Of a stretch of 35,389 nt of DNA, positions 24,640-32,670 are shown piece by piece. The stretch's first letter is position 1; every line of letters starts with the position of its first letter. The DNA is from Chloroflexota bacterium (lineage in GTDB: Bacteria > Chloroflexota > Anaerolineae > Epilineales > SHYO01). The stretch lies in the NCBI GenBank assembly GCA_009692745.1, contig SHYO01000026.1, positions 1-35,389 on the forward strand. The letters run 5' to 3'. The translations under genes and the position numbers were made by a program. Below the pieces are notes generated by a model that did not search any database, was not told the DNA's origin, and saw nothing but the letters and a program-made list of their open reading frames with translations.

Positions 24640-26523
24640 CTATTCTACTGTCACGCTCTTGGCCAGATTACGCGGCTGATCTACATCACACCCCTTAATG
24701 ACAGCCACATAGTAGGCCAGTAATTGCAATGGAATGACTGCCAGTAAGGGGGCCAGGGCTTCGCTCACCGGCGGGATCCATAGCACCCGGTCGGCATGAT
24801 GCGAGATTTCCTCATCTCCTGCCGTGGCAATAGCCAGGACTGGGGATTGGCGTGCTCTGACTTCCTGCACATTACTAATGAGCTTTTCATATGTGGCGCC
24901 TTGGGGAGCTATGGCGACGACGGGGATATCCGGCTCGAGCATGGCGATGGGACCGTGTTTTAATTCCCCGGCAGGGTAACCTTCCGCGTGAATATAGCTG
25001 ATCTCTTTAAGCTTGAGGGCGCCTTCCAGAGCAGTCGGATAGGTGATCCCTCTCCCCAGGAAGAAGATACTGCGCCTGTTGGCCAATTCGTGGGCGGCGG
25101 CTTCGATAGGTGTGACATCGGATAGGATCTGTGTTACGAGATCGGGGACCAGGGTCAGCTCCTGCCCATATTGTGAGATGAGTGCGGTGGAGAGCGTTTG
25201 GCGGTGCTGCGCCAGGCAGAGAGCTAGCAGGGCCAACAGCGCTAACTGAGCAGTATAGCTCTTGGTGGCAACGACGCCAATCTCCGGCCCAACCTGCAAG
25301 TAAAGCGTGGCCTGGGTCAGGCGCGCCAGGGAGCTGCCTACGGTATTACATAAGGCCAGAGTTTGGGCAGCGCGTTCCAGCGCCAGACGGCAGGCAGCCA
25401 GGGTGTCGGCAGTTTCACCGGATTGGGAGATGAAGACACACAGGGTTTCCCGGTCCAGTACAGGATTGCTGTAGCGAAATTCTGAGGCGATGGCGACTTC
25501 GACGGGGAGGCGCGCCCAATTTTCGATCAGATATTTGGCGGTCAGCCCGGCATAGGCAGAGGTGCCACAGGCAACAATCACGATGCGGCGGATAGCGCCG
25601 AGATCCAGCCTGGCGCACTCAGCCAGCAGCGGCCGGTATTGGGGGCTGGTCTCTCCGGGCGGTGTGAAGATTTCCAGACGTCCGCGCAGAGTAGAGCGCA
25701 AAGCCTCGGGTTGTTCGTAGATTTCCTTCTGCACAAAATGGTGATAGCCGCCGCGTTCGGCCGCCTCAGCCTCCCATGTCACGTGGAAGACTTCCCGCAC
25801 GGTAGGGGTGCCATCCAGGTTGATGGTGCGTACGCCCTGCCCGGTGACGATCGCCAGATCTCCGTCTTCCAGCAGCAAGGTGCGGCGCGTCTGGCGCAAA
25901 ATAGCGGAGATGTCCGATGCCAGGAAATTCTCGCCTTCGCCGAGGCCGACGATGAGCGGCGAAAAGAGGCGCGCTCCCACCAGCAGATCGGGAAAGGCGG
26001 CATGGAAGGCGGCGATAGCGTATGCGCCCTTGACCCTGATGAGAGCGCGGCGGACGGCCTCGACGAAGCTGTCCGGCGTGGTCCCGTTGGCGCTGGCGAG
26101 TAATTGGTGGTATTCGGCCTCAATCAGGTGGGCCAGGACTTCGGTATCTGTCTGGGAAGTGAAGGTATGGCCCTGGGCCTTCAGTTCGGTGCGCAGGGAG
26201 ACATAGTTTTCTATGATGCCGTTGTGAACGACCACCATCTGACCGGTGCAATCCGGGTGGGGATGGGCGTTTTGGGTGGTCGGTGGGCCATGGGTGGCCC
26301 AGCGGGTATGGCCAATGCCCAGAGAACCGGCAGGCGCGTTCCCGTTTAAGGATTCGCGCAGGTGGCGTAATTTGCCTTCCTGCTTGTGAAGCGCCATTGC
26401 GCCCTCAGGTGTTAAAACCGCCACACCTGCGGAATCATAGCCACGATACTCTAGACGTTGCAGTCCTTCCAATAAAATGGGAATAGCCTGACGATGTCCA
26501 ACATATCCAACTATACCACACAT
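24640..26523 (-). CDS. glmS: Glutamine-fructose-6-phosphate aminotransferase (isomerizing)
   Basis: Makes glucosamine-6-phosphate from fructose-6-phosphate and glutamine, the first step toward UDP-GlcNAc for peptidoglycan and glycans. The length of 627 aa is close to the usual 600-610. It starts MCGIVGYVG with the nucleophilic Cys2 of the Ntn glutaminase domain (about residues 1-220), including RWATHGPP and HNGIIENY. Two SIS sugar-isomerase domains follow (about 290-450 and 460-610), with CGTSAYAG, SQSGETADTLAA and the terminal LAKSVTVE. AGGAGG (26532-26537) precedes the ATG. The leader carries a glmS ribozyme, so the mRNA should be cut when GlcN6P is high. Confidence 0.97.
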   Translation of the reverse strand: MCGIVGYVGHRQAIPILLEGLQRLEYRGYDSAGVAVLTPEGAMALHKQEGKLRHLRESLNGNAPAGSLGIGHTRWATHGPPTTQNAHPHPDCTGQMVVVHNGIIENYVSLRTELKAQGHTFTSQTDTEVLAHLIEAEYHQLLASANGTTPDSFVEAVRRALIRVKGAYAIAAFHAAFPDLLVGARLFSPLIVGLGEGENFLASDISAILRQTRRTLLLEDGDLAIVTGQGVRTINLDGTPTVREVFHVTWEAEAAERGGYHHFVQKEIYEQPEALRSTLRGRLEIFTPPGETSPQYRPLLAECARLDLGAIRRIVIVACGTSAYAGLTAKYLIENWARLPVEVAIASEFRYSNPVLDRETLCVFISQSGETADTLAACRLALERAAQTLALCNTVGSSLARLTQATLYLQVGPEIGVVATKSYTAQLALLALLALCLAQHRQTLSTALISQYGQELTLVPDLVTQILSDVTPIEAAAHELANRRSIFFLGRGITYPTALEGALKLKEISYIHAEGYPAGELKHGPIAMLEPDIPVVAIAPQGATYEKLISNVQEVRARQSPVLAIATAGDEEISHHADRVLWIPPVSEALAPLLAVIPLQLLAYYVAVIKGCDVDQPRNLAKSVTVE

Positions 26524-26554
26524 GGGGAACCCCTCCTATGATATTGAGATGGTC

Positions 26555-26570
26555 GCTGAGTATCCTCAGC
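26555..26570. repeat. Palindromic hairpin GCTGAG-TATC-CTCAGC
   Basis: A 6-bp stem with 4-nt loop between the ribozyme and the glmS Shine-Dalgarno site. The stem differs from the related 26643 hairpin by paired changes that keep base pairing. Confidence 0.5.
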
Positions 26571-26642
26571 AGGGAAATAGGTCGCCCACCGTCACGTTTT
26601 GCCCCGGCAGTCACCTGCCGGGTGTTGTACGTGGCGTTTTGT

Positions 26643-26658
26643 GTCGAGAGTACTCGAC
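26643..26658. repeat. Palindromic hairpin GTCGAG-AGTA-CTCGAC
   Basis: A 6-bp stem with 4-nt loop lying between the P3.1 and P4 elements of the glmS ribozyme. It is the exact reverse complement of 21082-21097 inside the helicase gene. Confidence 0.55.
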
Positions 26659-26720
26659 TTTGGAGGGGAAAGGAAGGGTCGGGCCGACCCTGGAGGCATC
26701 CGCTGATCTCTCGATTTTTT

Positions 26721-26773
26721 CCTGTGGCTTAGACCTTAGTCTATCACAGGATTAGCTCCTCTGCGCGGAGGAG
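26721..26773 (-). repeat. Two extra hairpins inserted in the glmS ribozyme core
   Basis: In minus-strand order the first is CTCCTC/GAGGAG (26768-26773 with 26756-26761, 6-nt loop). The second is CCTGTG/CACAGG (26745-26750 with 26721-26726), with an inner TAGAC/GTCTA pairing. They separate the 5' strand of P3 from the AUCGAGA segment, which directly adjoin in the well-studied ribozymes. Confidence 0.6.
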
Positions 26774-26899
26774 AACCTCCAACCTCGTCAACCTGTGGCC
26801 GAGTTGTTGCTGAGACGGTACAGGTCCATGCGCTGTCGTTCCCCTGTGGTGTTACTGTTAGGTTGCCTCCTTTCTGCCTGTTACTAATATTTACAGGTT

Positions 26900-27604
26900 T
26901 TAGCCTTGAACAGGTTCACGTTTACAATGCTGGCGGACAATCTCCAGCACCCGCTGGTAGGTCTCGATAATGGTGAAGACATCGGTATTGATGACCAGAG
27001 CATCTGCGGCCTTGCGCAGCGGCGAGGCCTGCCTGGTCTGGTCAAGGGCGTCGCGGCGCTCAATCTCGGAGAGCAGTTCCTGTATATCGGCATGCGCTCC
27101 CCGTTGCTGCAATTCCAGCCAGCGGCGCCGGGCGCGCTCCTGGGGCGTGGCCTCGAAATAGAGCTTCAAATCGGCGTCCGGTAAAACGACAGAACCGATA
27201 TCCCGGCCCACCATTACGATATGCCCCTTACGGGCAATGCGACGCTGGTGTTCCAACAGTGACTGGCGCACCGGGGCGTGGGCCGAAACGATCGAGACAT
27301 TGGCATCTACCTCATGGCCGCGAAGCTGCCAGGTAACATCCATCCCATCTACCATAACGGTATAGTAGCGCCCATCGTTTTGCTCGGGACGCAGGATCTC
27401 TATACTGAGACTGTGCGCCAATTTTGCCATGGCGGCGCCATCCTGCAAATCGCAATGACGCTGCAGACCGGCCCAGGTTACGGCGCGGTAGAGACTGCCG
27501 GTATCGAAATAGATATATCCCAATTCCTGCGCCAGCAGGTAGCCTATGGTGCTCTTACCTGCAGCAGCAGGACCATCAATTGCGATGGTGGAGGGTAAAC
27601 ACAT
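26900..27604 (-). CDS. cmk: Cytidylate kinase
   Basis: A 234-aa NMP kinase that phosphorylates CMP and dCMP, needed for nucleotide recycling. The P-loop GPAAAGKSTIGYLLA is at about residues 12-26, followed by YFDTGSLYRAVT. The middle of the protein has the family motifs LRGHEVDANVS and GHIVMVGRDIGSVVLPDA, then the lid Arg-rich stretch ERARRRWLEL. The gene starts 3 nt after the stop of the pseudouridine synthase gene, with AGGA inside that gene's end, so the two are translated from one mRNA. The glmS leader begins within about 70 nt of its stop. Confidence 0.94.
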   Translation of the reverse strand: MCLPSTIAIDGPAAAGKSTIGYLLAQELGYIYFDTGSLYRAVTWAGLQRHCDLQDGAAMAKLAHSLSIEILRPEQNDGRYYTVMVDGMDVTWQLRGHEVDANVSIVSAHAPVRQSLLEHQRRIARKGHIVMVGRDIGSVVLPDADLKLYFEATPQERARRRWLELQQRGAHADIQELLSEIERRDALDQTRQASPLRKAADALVINTDVFTIIETYQRVLEIVRQHCKREPVQG

Positions 27605-27607
27605 AGC

Positions 27608-28513
27608 TCATCCTGATTTTTTCCCGCGGGGCCGGTGGGTTTGTGGCGATCTCGATTGCGTGGTGGGAGGGATGCCGCGCCTTCTACGGCTAGACCCGGC
27701 GGTATCATCATTTTTAGTGCGGGCAGCAGGCAAATCTTTCCCAGACGTACCCGCCTGGATTGACCGGCGACCAAGGTGGGGCGGCGGGACGGGTTTCCGT
27801 CCCAGTGAGCGCAGCTCGCTATCGGTCAGGCGGCGCCATTGCCCCTGCTTAAGGCGCCCTAAACGCAGCGGCCCCAGGCGTACCCGCACGAGGCGCTCGA
27901 TAGAAAGGCCAACTTCGGCCAGCATGCGGCGGATTTGGCGTTTGCGCCCCTCCTGCAGCACGATACGTAGCCAGGTATACCCTACCGGCGCCGGCTCAGA
28001 GTCGCGCAGCGATTCTATAGTAGCGGGCCGTGTCCGGCCGTCTTCTAACTCGATACCCTGACGCAGCGCCTGCAGCGCTTCGCGATCCGGCGCGCCGTTT
28101 ATAAGCACGCGGTACTCTTTCTCGTGCTCAAAACTGGGATGCATTAATTCGTTAGCCAACTCTCCATCATTGGTCAGCAGGACCAATCCTTCGCTATCCA
28201 GATCGAGCCGGCCAACGGGGTACAGGCGGGCTACCTTGGGAACCAGATCAAGTACCGTCCGGCGCCCTTCGGGGTCTTGGGCCGTGGTTACGTAACCCGG
28301 AGGCTTGTTCAGGATGAGATAGACGGGCAACTCGGCCGCCCGCACTTTCTCGCCATCGACGGTGATAATATCCTTTTGGGGATCTACCTTCGTCCCCAGC
28401 TCGGTAACGGTACTGCCATTCACACGCACTCGCCCGGCCAGAATCATTTCTTCGGCATGGCGCCGTGAGGCGATACCAGCATGGGCAATAATTTTCTGCA
28501 GTCGTTCTTCCAA
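27608..28513 (-). CDS. rluB: RluB/RsuA-type rRNA pseudouridine synthase
   Basis: Converts uridine to pseudouridine in rRNA. An N-terminal S4 RNA-binding domain (ERLQKIIAHAGIASRRHAEE, GRVRVNG) precedes the catalytic domain with VGRLDLDSEGLVLLTNDG, whose first Asp is the catalytic one, and KEYRV. GRKRQIRRM is the RluB/E/F signature. A basic, Pro- and Arg-rich tail of about 60 residues follows and is probably disordered. The frame opens at 28582, but TTG at 28513 is preferred because GGAGG lies 7 nt upstream and the protein then begins directly at the S4 domain (301 aa). The exact target uridine is not certain, so rluB is a family-level symbol. Confidence 0.88.
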   Translation of the reverse strand: MEERLQKIIAHAGIASRRHAEEMILAGRVRVNGSTVTELGTKVDPQKDIITVDGEKVRAAELPVYLILNKPPGYVTTAQDPEGRRTVLDLVPKVARLYPVGRLDLDSEGLVLLTNDGELANELMHPSFEHEKEYRVLINGAPDREALQALRQGIELEDGRTRPATIESLRDSEPAPVGYTWLRIVLQEGRKRQIRRMLAEVGLSIERLVRVRLGPLRLGRLKQGQWRRLTDSELRSLGRKPVPPPHLGRRSIQAGTSGKDLPAARTKNDDTAGSSRRRRGIPPTTQSRSPQTHRPRGKKSG

Positions 28514-28608
28514 ATTTATTCCTCCAGGCTTAATTATCGCACGGACCGGCGATAATGGCAAATTAGAGCAGGGCAATCGCATCTAAATGGCTGCCTACAA
28601 CACTGTGA

Positions 28609-29145
28609 TTACGAAGGAGGGAGAAGTTGGATAAGATCGCCTTCGAGGGGGGGGAGCTCGCTCACATCGCGCAGGCCGAAGTATTGCAGAAATGTAAAGG
28701 TGGTGCCAAAAAGAATGGGGCGCCCGGCGCTTTCCAGCCGTCCCACTTCTTCGATAAGCTGGCGCGAGAGGAGGCTGCGCAAGACGCCATCGCAGTTTAC
28801 GCCGCGAATGGCTTCGATTTGGGCGCGGGTGACAGGTTGGCGATAAGCGATGACGGCCAGGGCTTCCAGGGCAGCGGGAGATAAGCGCGTGTTGACTTCC
28901 AGCCCCAGGAAGCGTTCGACCAGAGCGGCGGATTCAGGGGCGCTGACCAGTTGGATCCTGCCACCTTTGTGCTGCAGGCGCACACCACGATTTTTGAGGT
29001 CGTCTTGCAGGGAAGTAACCGCGGCTTGCGCTTCCTCTAATGGAACTTCCAGCACCTGTGCTAACGTCTCTAAAGGGATAGGATCTCCCGCCACGAACAG
29101 GAGGCTTTCGATACGGATGGCAAGTGGTAGACTATTTTCCGGCAT
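28609..29145 (-). CDS. scpB: Segregation and condensation protein B
   Basis: A 178-aa subunit of the SMC-ScpA-ScpB condensin that compacts and separates the chromosome. It shows the two winged-helix domains: LAIRIESLLFVAGDPIPLETLAQVL (residues 8-32) at the start, and LSPAALEALAVIAYRQPVTRAQIEAIRGVNCDGVLRSLL (about 88-126), with the signature AYRQPVTRAQIE and IRGVN. scpA is not seen; upstream lies an oppositely oriented lipoprotein gene. The downstream gene order scpB-rluB-cmk is common in monoderm bacteria. Only a weak AGG site precedes the ATG. Confidence 0.94.
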   Translation of the reverse strand: MPENSLPLAIRIESLLFVAGDPIPLETLAQVLEVPLEEAQAAVTSLQDDLKNRGVRLQHKGGRIQLVSAPESAALVERFLGLEVNTRLSPAALEALAVIAYRQPVTRAQIEAIRGVNCDGVLRSLLSRQLIEEVGRLESAGRPILFGTTFTFLQYFGLRDVSELPPLEGDLIQLLPPS

Positions 29146-29147
29146 AA

Positions 29148-29177
29148 TTGATGACCTGGCAAGTGACGGTGTATAAT
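29148..29177 (+). promoter_or_regulatory. Promoter of the lipoprotein gene
   Basis: TTGATG (29148-29153) and a perfect TATAAT (29172-29177) with an 18-nt spacer lie about 63 nt before the TTG start at 29240. They sit in the divergent gap with scpB. Confidence 0.55.
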
Positions 29178-29239
29178 TAAGTTCGGTATGTATTGAGAGT
29201 GCAACGTGCCCTATTTACGTTAAGAGAAAGGATAATGCT

Positions 29240-29791
29240 TTGTATAGAAAAAGACAATTGCTGCTGTTCAGCGTGTTGGTCATAGGGTTATTGGCTCTGT
29301 CGGCCTGTCAGGGCAGTGGCGCGCAAAGTTGCGGGCCGGATCTGCCTATTTCGGAAACAGCGGCCAGGCGGATTGAACAGAAGGTGGTTCAGGCGGCCCA
29401 AACCAGTCCCGGTAGCCCCATCCGGGTGACGGTAACCGATGAGGAGGCTACGTCCTATATCAATTTGAGGATGAACTCGCAGACTGCCATAGAACGGCCT
29501 CAAGTGCGTTTCGAGCAAGGGCAGGTGTGCGTGAGTGGCAAGCTGACCCGTTTCGGTTCGATACAGCCGATGGTTGTAGCGCGCGGCAATGTAACGATAA
29601 ATGATGGTCAGGTGACAGTTAATTTGACAAATGCCACGGCTAACGGCATACCGGTGCCATCACAGTTTATCGCGCCGCTGGTGCAGATCGCTAACGATTA
29701 CTTACACAATCAGAATTTGCCCGTAAATGTGCAGACAGTCGATATCGTCCCCGGCCAGGCGACGGTGATGGTGGCTTTGAAGCCCCAGTAA
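29240..29791 (+). CDS. Putative exported lipoprotein
   Basis: A 183-aa protein with a lipoprotein signal: MYRKRQ, then LLLFSVLVIGLLALSAC, with lipobox LSAC and the modified Cys at residue 22. The mature part is short, with alternating beta-type segments (IRVTVTDEEATSYINL, PQVRFEQGQVCVSGKLT, NVTINDGQVTVNLT, NATANGIPVP). It resembles small LolA/DUF2993-type lipid-binding folds, but I cannot assign it. One extra Cys pair, in SCGPDL and VCVSG, may form a disulfide. The start is TTG with AAAGGA seven nt upstream. Its stop is 21 nt from the convergent YfhO gene stop. It should be anchored on the outer face of the cytoplasmic membrane. Confidence 0.75.
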   Translation: MYRKRQLLLFSVLVIGLLALSACQGSGAQSCGPDLPISETAARRIEQKVVQAAQTSPGSPIRVTVTDEEATSYINLRMNSQTAIERPQVRFEQGQVCVSGKLTRFGSIQPMVVARGNVTINDGQVTVNLTNATANGIPVPSQFIAPLVQIANDYLHNQNLPVNVQTVDIVPGQATVMVALKPQ

Positions 29792-29812
29792 CTTCGTAGT
29801 ACGCCGGTCGTT

Positions 29813-32668
29813 TCATGTTCTTCTGATAACCCACAGCGGCCAGGCGCCTAGCAAAGCTAACAGGGCGCCCAGGGATAGTGCCGCGCCCAGGGTCAGGCTT
29901 AGCGGCCGGTAGCGCCAGGTAACCTGGTGGCTGCCGGGGGCCAGGTAGACCGCGCGGAAGAATCCGTCTGCCCGTAGCGCCGGGGCCGGCCGGCTATCGA
30001 CCTGGACTTCCCATCCTGGGTAGAAGGTGTCGCGTACCACCAGATAGCCGCCGTGCTCACTCTGGACTTGTAAGCTAATTGCTTCGGGAGCGTCTTGTTG
30101 TACGGCAATCGACCAGGCGCCGGGCGCTGTGGCTGGGTCTGGCATGGACGTGGCGGGTAGCGCCGTCTCAATGACGACCTCGTCGCTGGTATCCAGGGTG
30201 ATAAGGTGGGAGAGGGCCTGAGCGGAGCTGGCGGCGTAGCTAACCGACCGGGCTATGAAAATGCGTGGTTGTTCCTGTGCCAGGCGGTATATTTTGACAT
30301 CACCGCTGTGGATGAGGGACAAAGTCCCCGGTGGAGCTAGCGACATCGTCTGGTGTTCCCCGGTGACCGTATCGAGTAAAGCCATGCCGCGCAGATGTAG
30401 CACCCCCCGCGAAAGGGTATTTTGGATGCGGATAGTGGTGGCCTGAAAAGTCCCGGCGTGACCGGCGCCGCCATCCCCGGTAGAGGTGAGGGAAAGGCGG
30501 CTGAAATATTCCTTGCCGGTAGCCGGGGACTGGCGCGGCAGCGATTTGGGTGGCTGGGGAGCTGAGGGAGTTGCATCAGTGGTTGCCGTTTCCCGGCCAG
30601 TTTGCATGGTTGAACTGATCGTCTGTCCCTGCGCATCCCGCAGTTCGACGGCGCCCACTGTCTCCTGGGATGCTGCATCGGGAGAGAGAAAAGAGATCAA
30701 ACCCAGCGCGGTAGTAGGGAAGGGGCGCGGGGCAGCCAGGAGGATGCTCTCGCCAGATTGGAGCGGCAGATCGAAGGCCAAATCATAGAAAGCATTATCA
30801 ATCCATATGTCGTGCAGCTTATCGCTGATGATATACCGCACACCCAGGCGGTCCAGCCAGGGTAGCGGGGGAATGGCGGGCAGCGCCTCGCGCAGCCGGC
30901 CATCGGCGGCGGATTTGCCCGGCGGGAGCAGCGAATTCATCAAATCTACCCACGCCCGCAAGGGCAGCAGGCCGCCATCATACCCATCGACACCGGGGAT
31001 ATGGCTGAGCATGGTAAGATTGGGGGCCAGCAGCTCACGCTGCTTAAGGGCTACGACCAGGTCGTAGACCCCCTGGGAGCCTATCTCGGGCTGCAGCAGC
31101 GCTTGCCAGGCGCCCAGGTCTCCCGGATCCCAGGTAAGCTGGCCCACGGATAGGACGCGACCGGCTTGGGCGGCGCTGGCCTGATCTTGGGCTAACACCA
31201 GTTCGGTTTCGCGCCAGGAGGTATAGGCCTGCGGCGCCGTGGTGTGGGTATAGGCCAGGCCGCGGCTGCCCCCCCAGAGTTCCAACGCTAAGAGGCATAC
31301 CAGGCCCATCTGATATCCAGGGCGGGAACCCCAGTGGCGGCCCAAAGCCAGGATTCCCCCGGTTACAGCCGCCAGCATCAGCCAGTTGGAAATGGTATTT
31401 AGCGAGGGCGGGGTAGGCGATAAGGCTGCCAAAATGGCCAGGGCCGCGCCGGCCACCAGCAGGGGAGCTATGACCCAACGAGGAGGAGACGTGAAACCTG
31501 CATAGCGCTGCTGGATGGCCTGAAAGCCCCACCCGCCGAGCAGGGCGGCCCCCAGGGCGTAGAACTCCAGCCAACGGGCGGGCACGCGAAAGAGCGAAAA
31601 ACCGGGAACCAGATAGTATAGGGCCCAATAGAGGGGATCATAAGCCCCCAAGGCCAACGCCAATCCCACCAGGCATAGTACCACCAAAGGCAGACCGAAG
31701 CGCCAGCGGGCAGCATGCAATCCCCCCAACAAAGCCAATGCCACGCCTAGAATGCCCAGGTAAGCGATATATTCGCTGAATAACGAGCCGGAGAAGGGTA
31801 ATAAGGCCCGCAACAGGAGACGGGGGTCCAGTGAGAAGGAGAGCGCCTGGTTAAAGGGGAGGCCACCGGCGCGAATGGATAGACGGGATAATTCGACGGT
31901 GGGCAGGAGTTGGCCGGCAGCCAGGGCGCCGCCCCAGGCTATAAGACCCAGGCTGCCGGCCAGGGGCAGGATGAGCGCCGCGGGACGCAAGCCGGGGAAC
32001 GGGCGCCGCCAGGGTACCAGGGCAGCCAAGGTCCATAATAACAGACCGGTCAGATTGATAAAAGAGGTTTGGGTATGGCCGGCCAGGAATTGGACTGCGA
32101 TGACCAGGACCAGGCCCAGAGCGGCGCCGCGGCGCCGGTGTGTAAGCGCCTGGGTAGCCAGGTGGAGTAACAAAGGGAACCAGATGAGGGCGTTTAACTG
32201 GTTCAAATGCTCTGCCTGGGCCCCCGTATACCCACCGGCAGCAAAGAGGATGGCGGCTACCAGGGCAGCGGCGGGAGAGAGGGTTAAAGAGCCGCGGGCA
32301 AACCAGTAGGTGAAGGCGCCTGCCAGGAATAAGTGGAGAGCGATTGACCATGTGACCTGATACGGGGGGGATAGCCACAAAAAGGGCCAATGCAGCGGGT
32401 AGAGCACGGCAGATTGGATATTGGCAAAAAAGGGCGCCCCCATAAAGATGTCGGGGTTCCACAGGGGAAATCGGCCGGCGCGTAGCGCTTCACTGGCATA
32501 GGCCCGGTAGGGGGTAAAATAGGTAAAGACATCCAGGCCGGCCAGGATGCGGTTGGTGAAGAGCAGGGAATAGGTCAGGGTGAGGGTCAAGCCTGCCAGG
32601 CTCATGAGGGCCCACAGATCAGAGCGGGTAAAAGCAGATGGCGCTGCCTCGGCAGGCGCAGTAGACAC
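29813..32668 (-). CDS. YfhO-like large membrane protein
   Basis: A polytopic membrane protein of about 950 aa. The first loop, LDVFTYFTPYRAYASEALRAG then PLWNPDIFMGAPFFANIQSAVLYP, is the hallmark of the YfhO/GT-C family. Helices continue to about residue 480. A long extracytoplasmic domain follows, ending with YLVVRDTFYPGWEVQVD, FRAVYLAPG and a final helix. B. subtilis YfhO is linked to glycosylation of lipoteichoic acid. The exact substrate here is unknown. GTG at 32668, 2 nt after the stop of the upstream GT2 gene, is the likely start by coupled re-initiation. ATG at 32716 would overlap that gene by 46 nt. Neither start has a good ribosome site. Confidence 0.8.
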   Translation of the reverse strand: MSTAPAEAAPSAFTRSDLWALMSLAGLTLTLTYSLLFTNRILAGLDVFTYFTPYRAYASEALRAGRFPLWNPDIFMGAPFFANIQSAVLYPLHWPFLWLSPPYQVTWSIALHLFLAGAFTYWFARGSLTLSPAAALVAAILFAAGGYTGAQAEHLNQLNALIWFPLLLHLATQALTHRRRGAALGLVLVIAVQFLAGHTQTSFINLTGLLLWTLAALVPWRRPFPGLRPAALILPLAGSLGLIAWGGALAAGQLLPTVELSRLSIRAGGLPFNQALSFSLDPRLLLRALLPFSGSLFSEYIAYLGILGVALALLGGLHAARWRFGLPLVVLCLVGLALALGAYDPLYWALYYLVPGFSLFRVPARWLEFYALGAALLGGWGFQAIQQRYAGFTSPPRWVIAPLLVAGAALAILAALSPTPPSLNTISNWLMLAAVTGGILALGRHWGSRPGYQMGLVCLLALELWGGSRGLAYTHTTAPQAYTSWRETELVLAQDQASAAQAGRVLSVGQLTWDPGDLGAWQALLQPEIGSQGVYDLVVALKQRELLAPNLTMLSHIPGVDGYDGGLLPLRAWVDLMNSLLPPGKSAADGRLREALPAIPPLPWLDRLGVRYIISDKLHDIWIDNAFYDLAFDLPLQSGESILLAAPRPFPTTALGLISFLSPDAASQETVGAVELRDAQGQTISSTMQTGRETATTDATPSAPQPPKSLPRQSPATGKEYFSRLSLTSTGDGGAGHAGTFQATTIRIQNTLSRGVLHLRGMALLDTVTGEHQTMSLAPPGTLSLIHSGDVKIYRLAQEQPRIFIARSVSYAASSAQALSHLITLDTSDEVVIETALPATSMPDPATAPGAWSIAVQQDAPEAISLQVQSEHGGYLVVRDTFYPGWEVQVDSRPAPALRADGFFRAVYLAPGSHQVTWRYRPLSLTLGAALSLGALLALLGAWPLWVIRRT

Positions 32669-32670
32669 TA

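Larger units (their letters stand above)
26593..26834 (-). ncRNA. glmS ribozyme (GlcN6P-activated self-cleaving riboswitch)
   Basis: Read on the minus strand, the RNA matches the glmS ribozyme core. A|GCGC marks the expected cleavage point between 26834 and 26833, followed by AUGGACCUGU. P2 pairs ACCUGU (26825-26820) with ACAGGU (26796-26791) and runs into GUUGACGAGG. P3 pairs GGAGG (26780-26776) with CCUCC (26696-26692). AUCGAGA and GCGGAUGCC lie between. A GGGUCG/CGACCC stem (26676-26690) fits P3.1. CACGU/ACGUG (26633-26629 with 26597-26593) fits P4, enclosing P4.1, CCCGGCAG-GUGA-CUGCCGGG (26603-26622), with a GNRA loop. Known examples cut themselves with GlcN6P as cofactor and lower glmS expression. 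Extra hairpins at 26756-26773 and 26721-26750 enlarge it. Confidence 0.87.

Noticed and set aside
26715-26750. Hairpin next to a T-run as an intrinsic terminator
   Set aside because: On the plus strand the T-run comes before the stem and on the minus strand it is an A-run. The hairpin is better explained as part of the enlarged ribozyme leader.
26788-26829. Short minus-strand reading frame starting at the ATG in GCGCATGG (13 codons)
   Set aside because: It lies inside the ribozyme P2 region, has no suitable ribosome site and reads through conserved RNA sequence.
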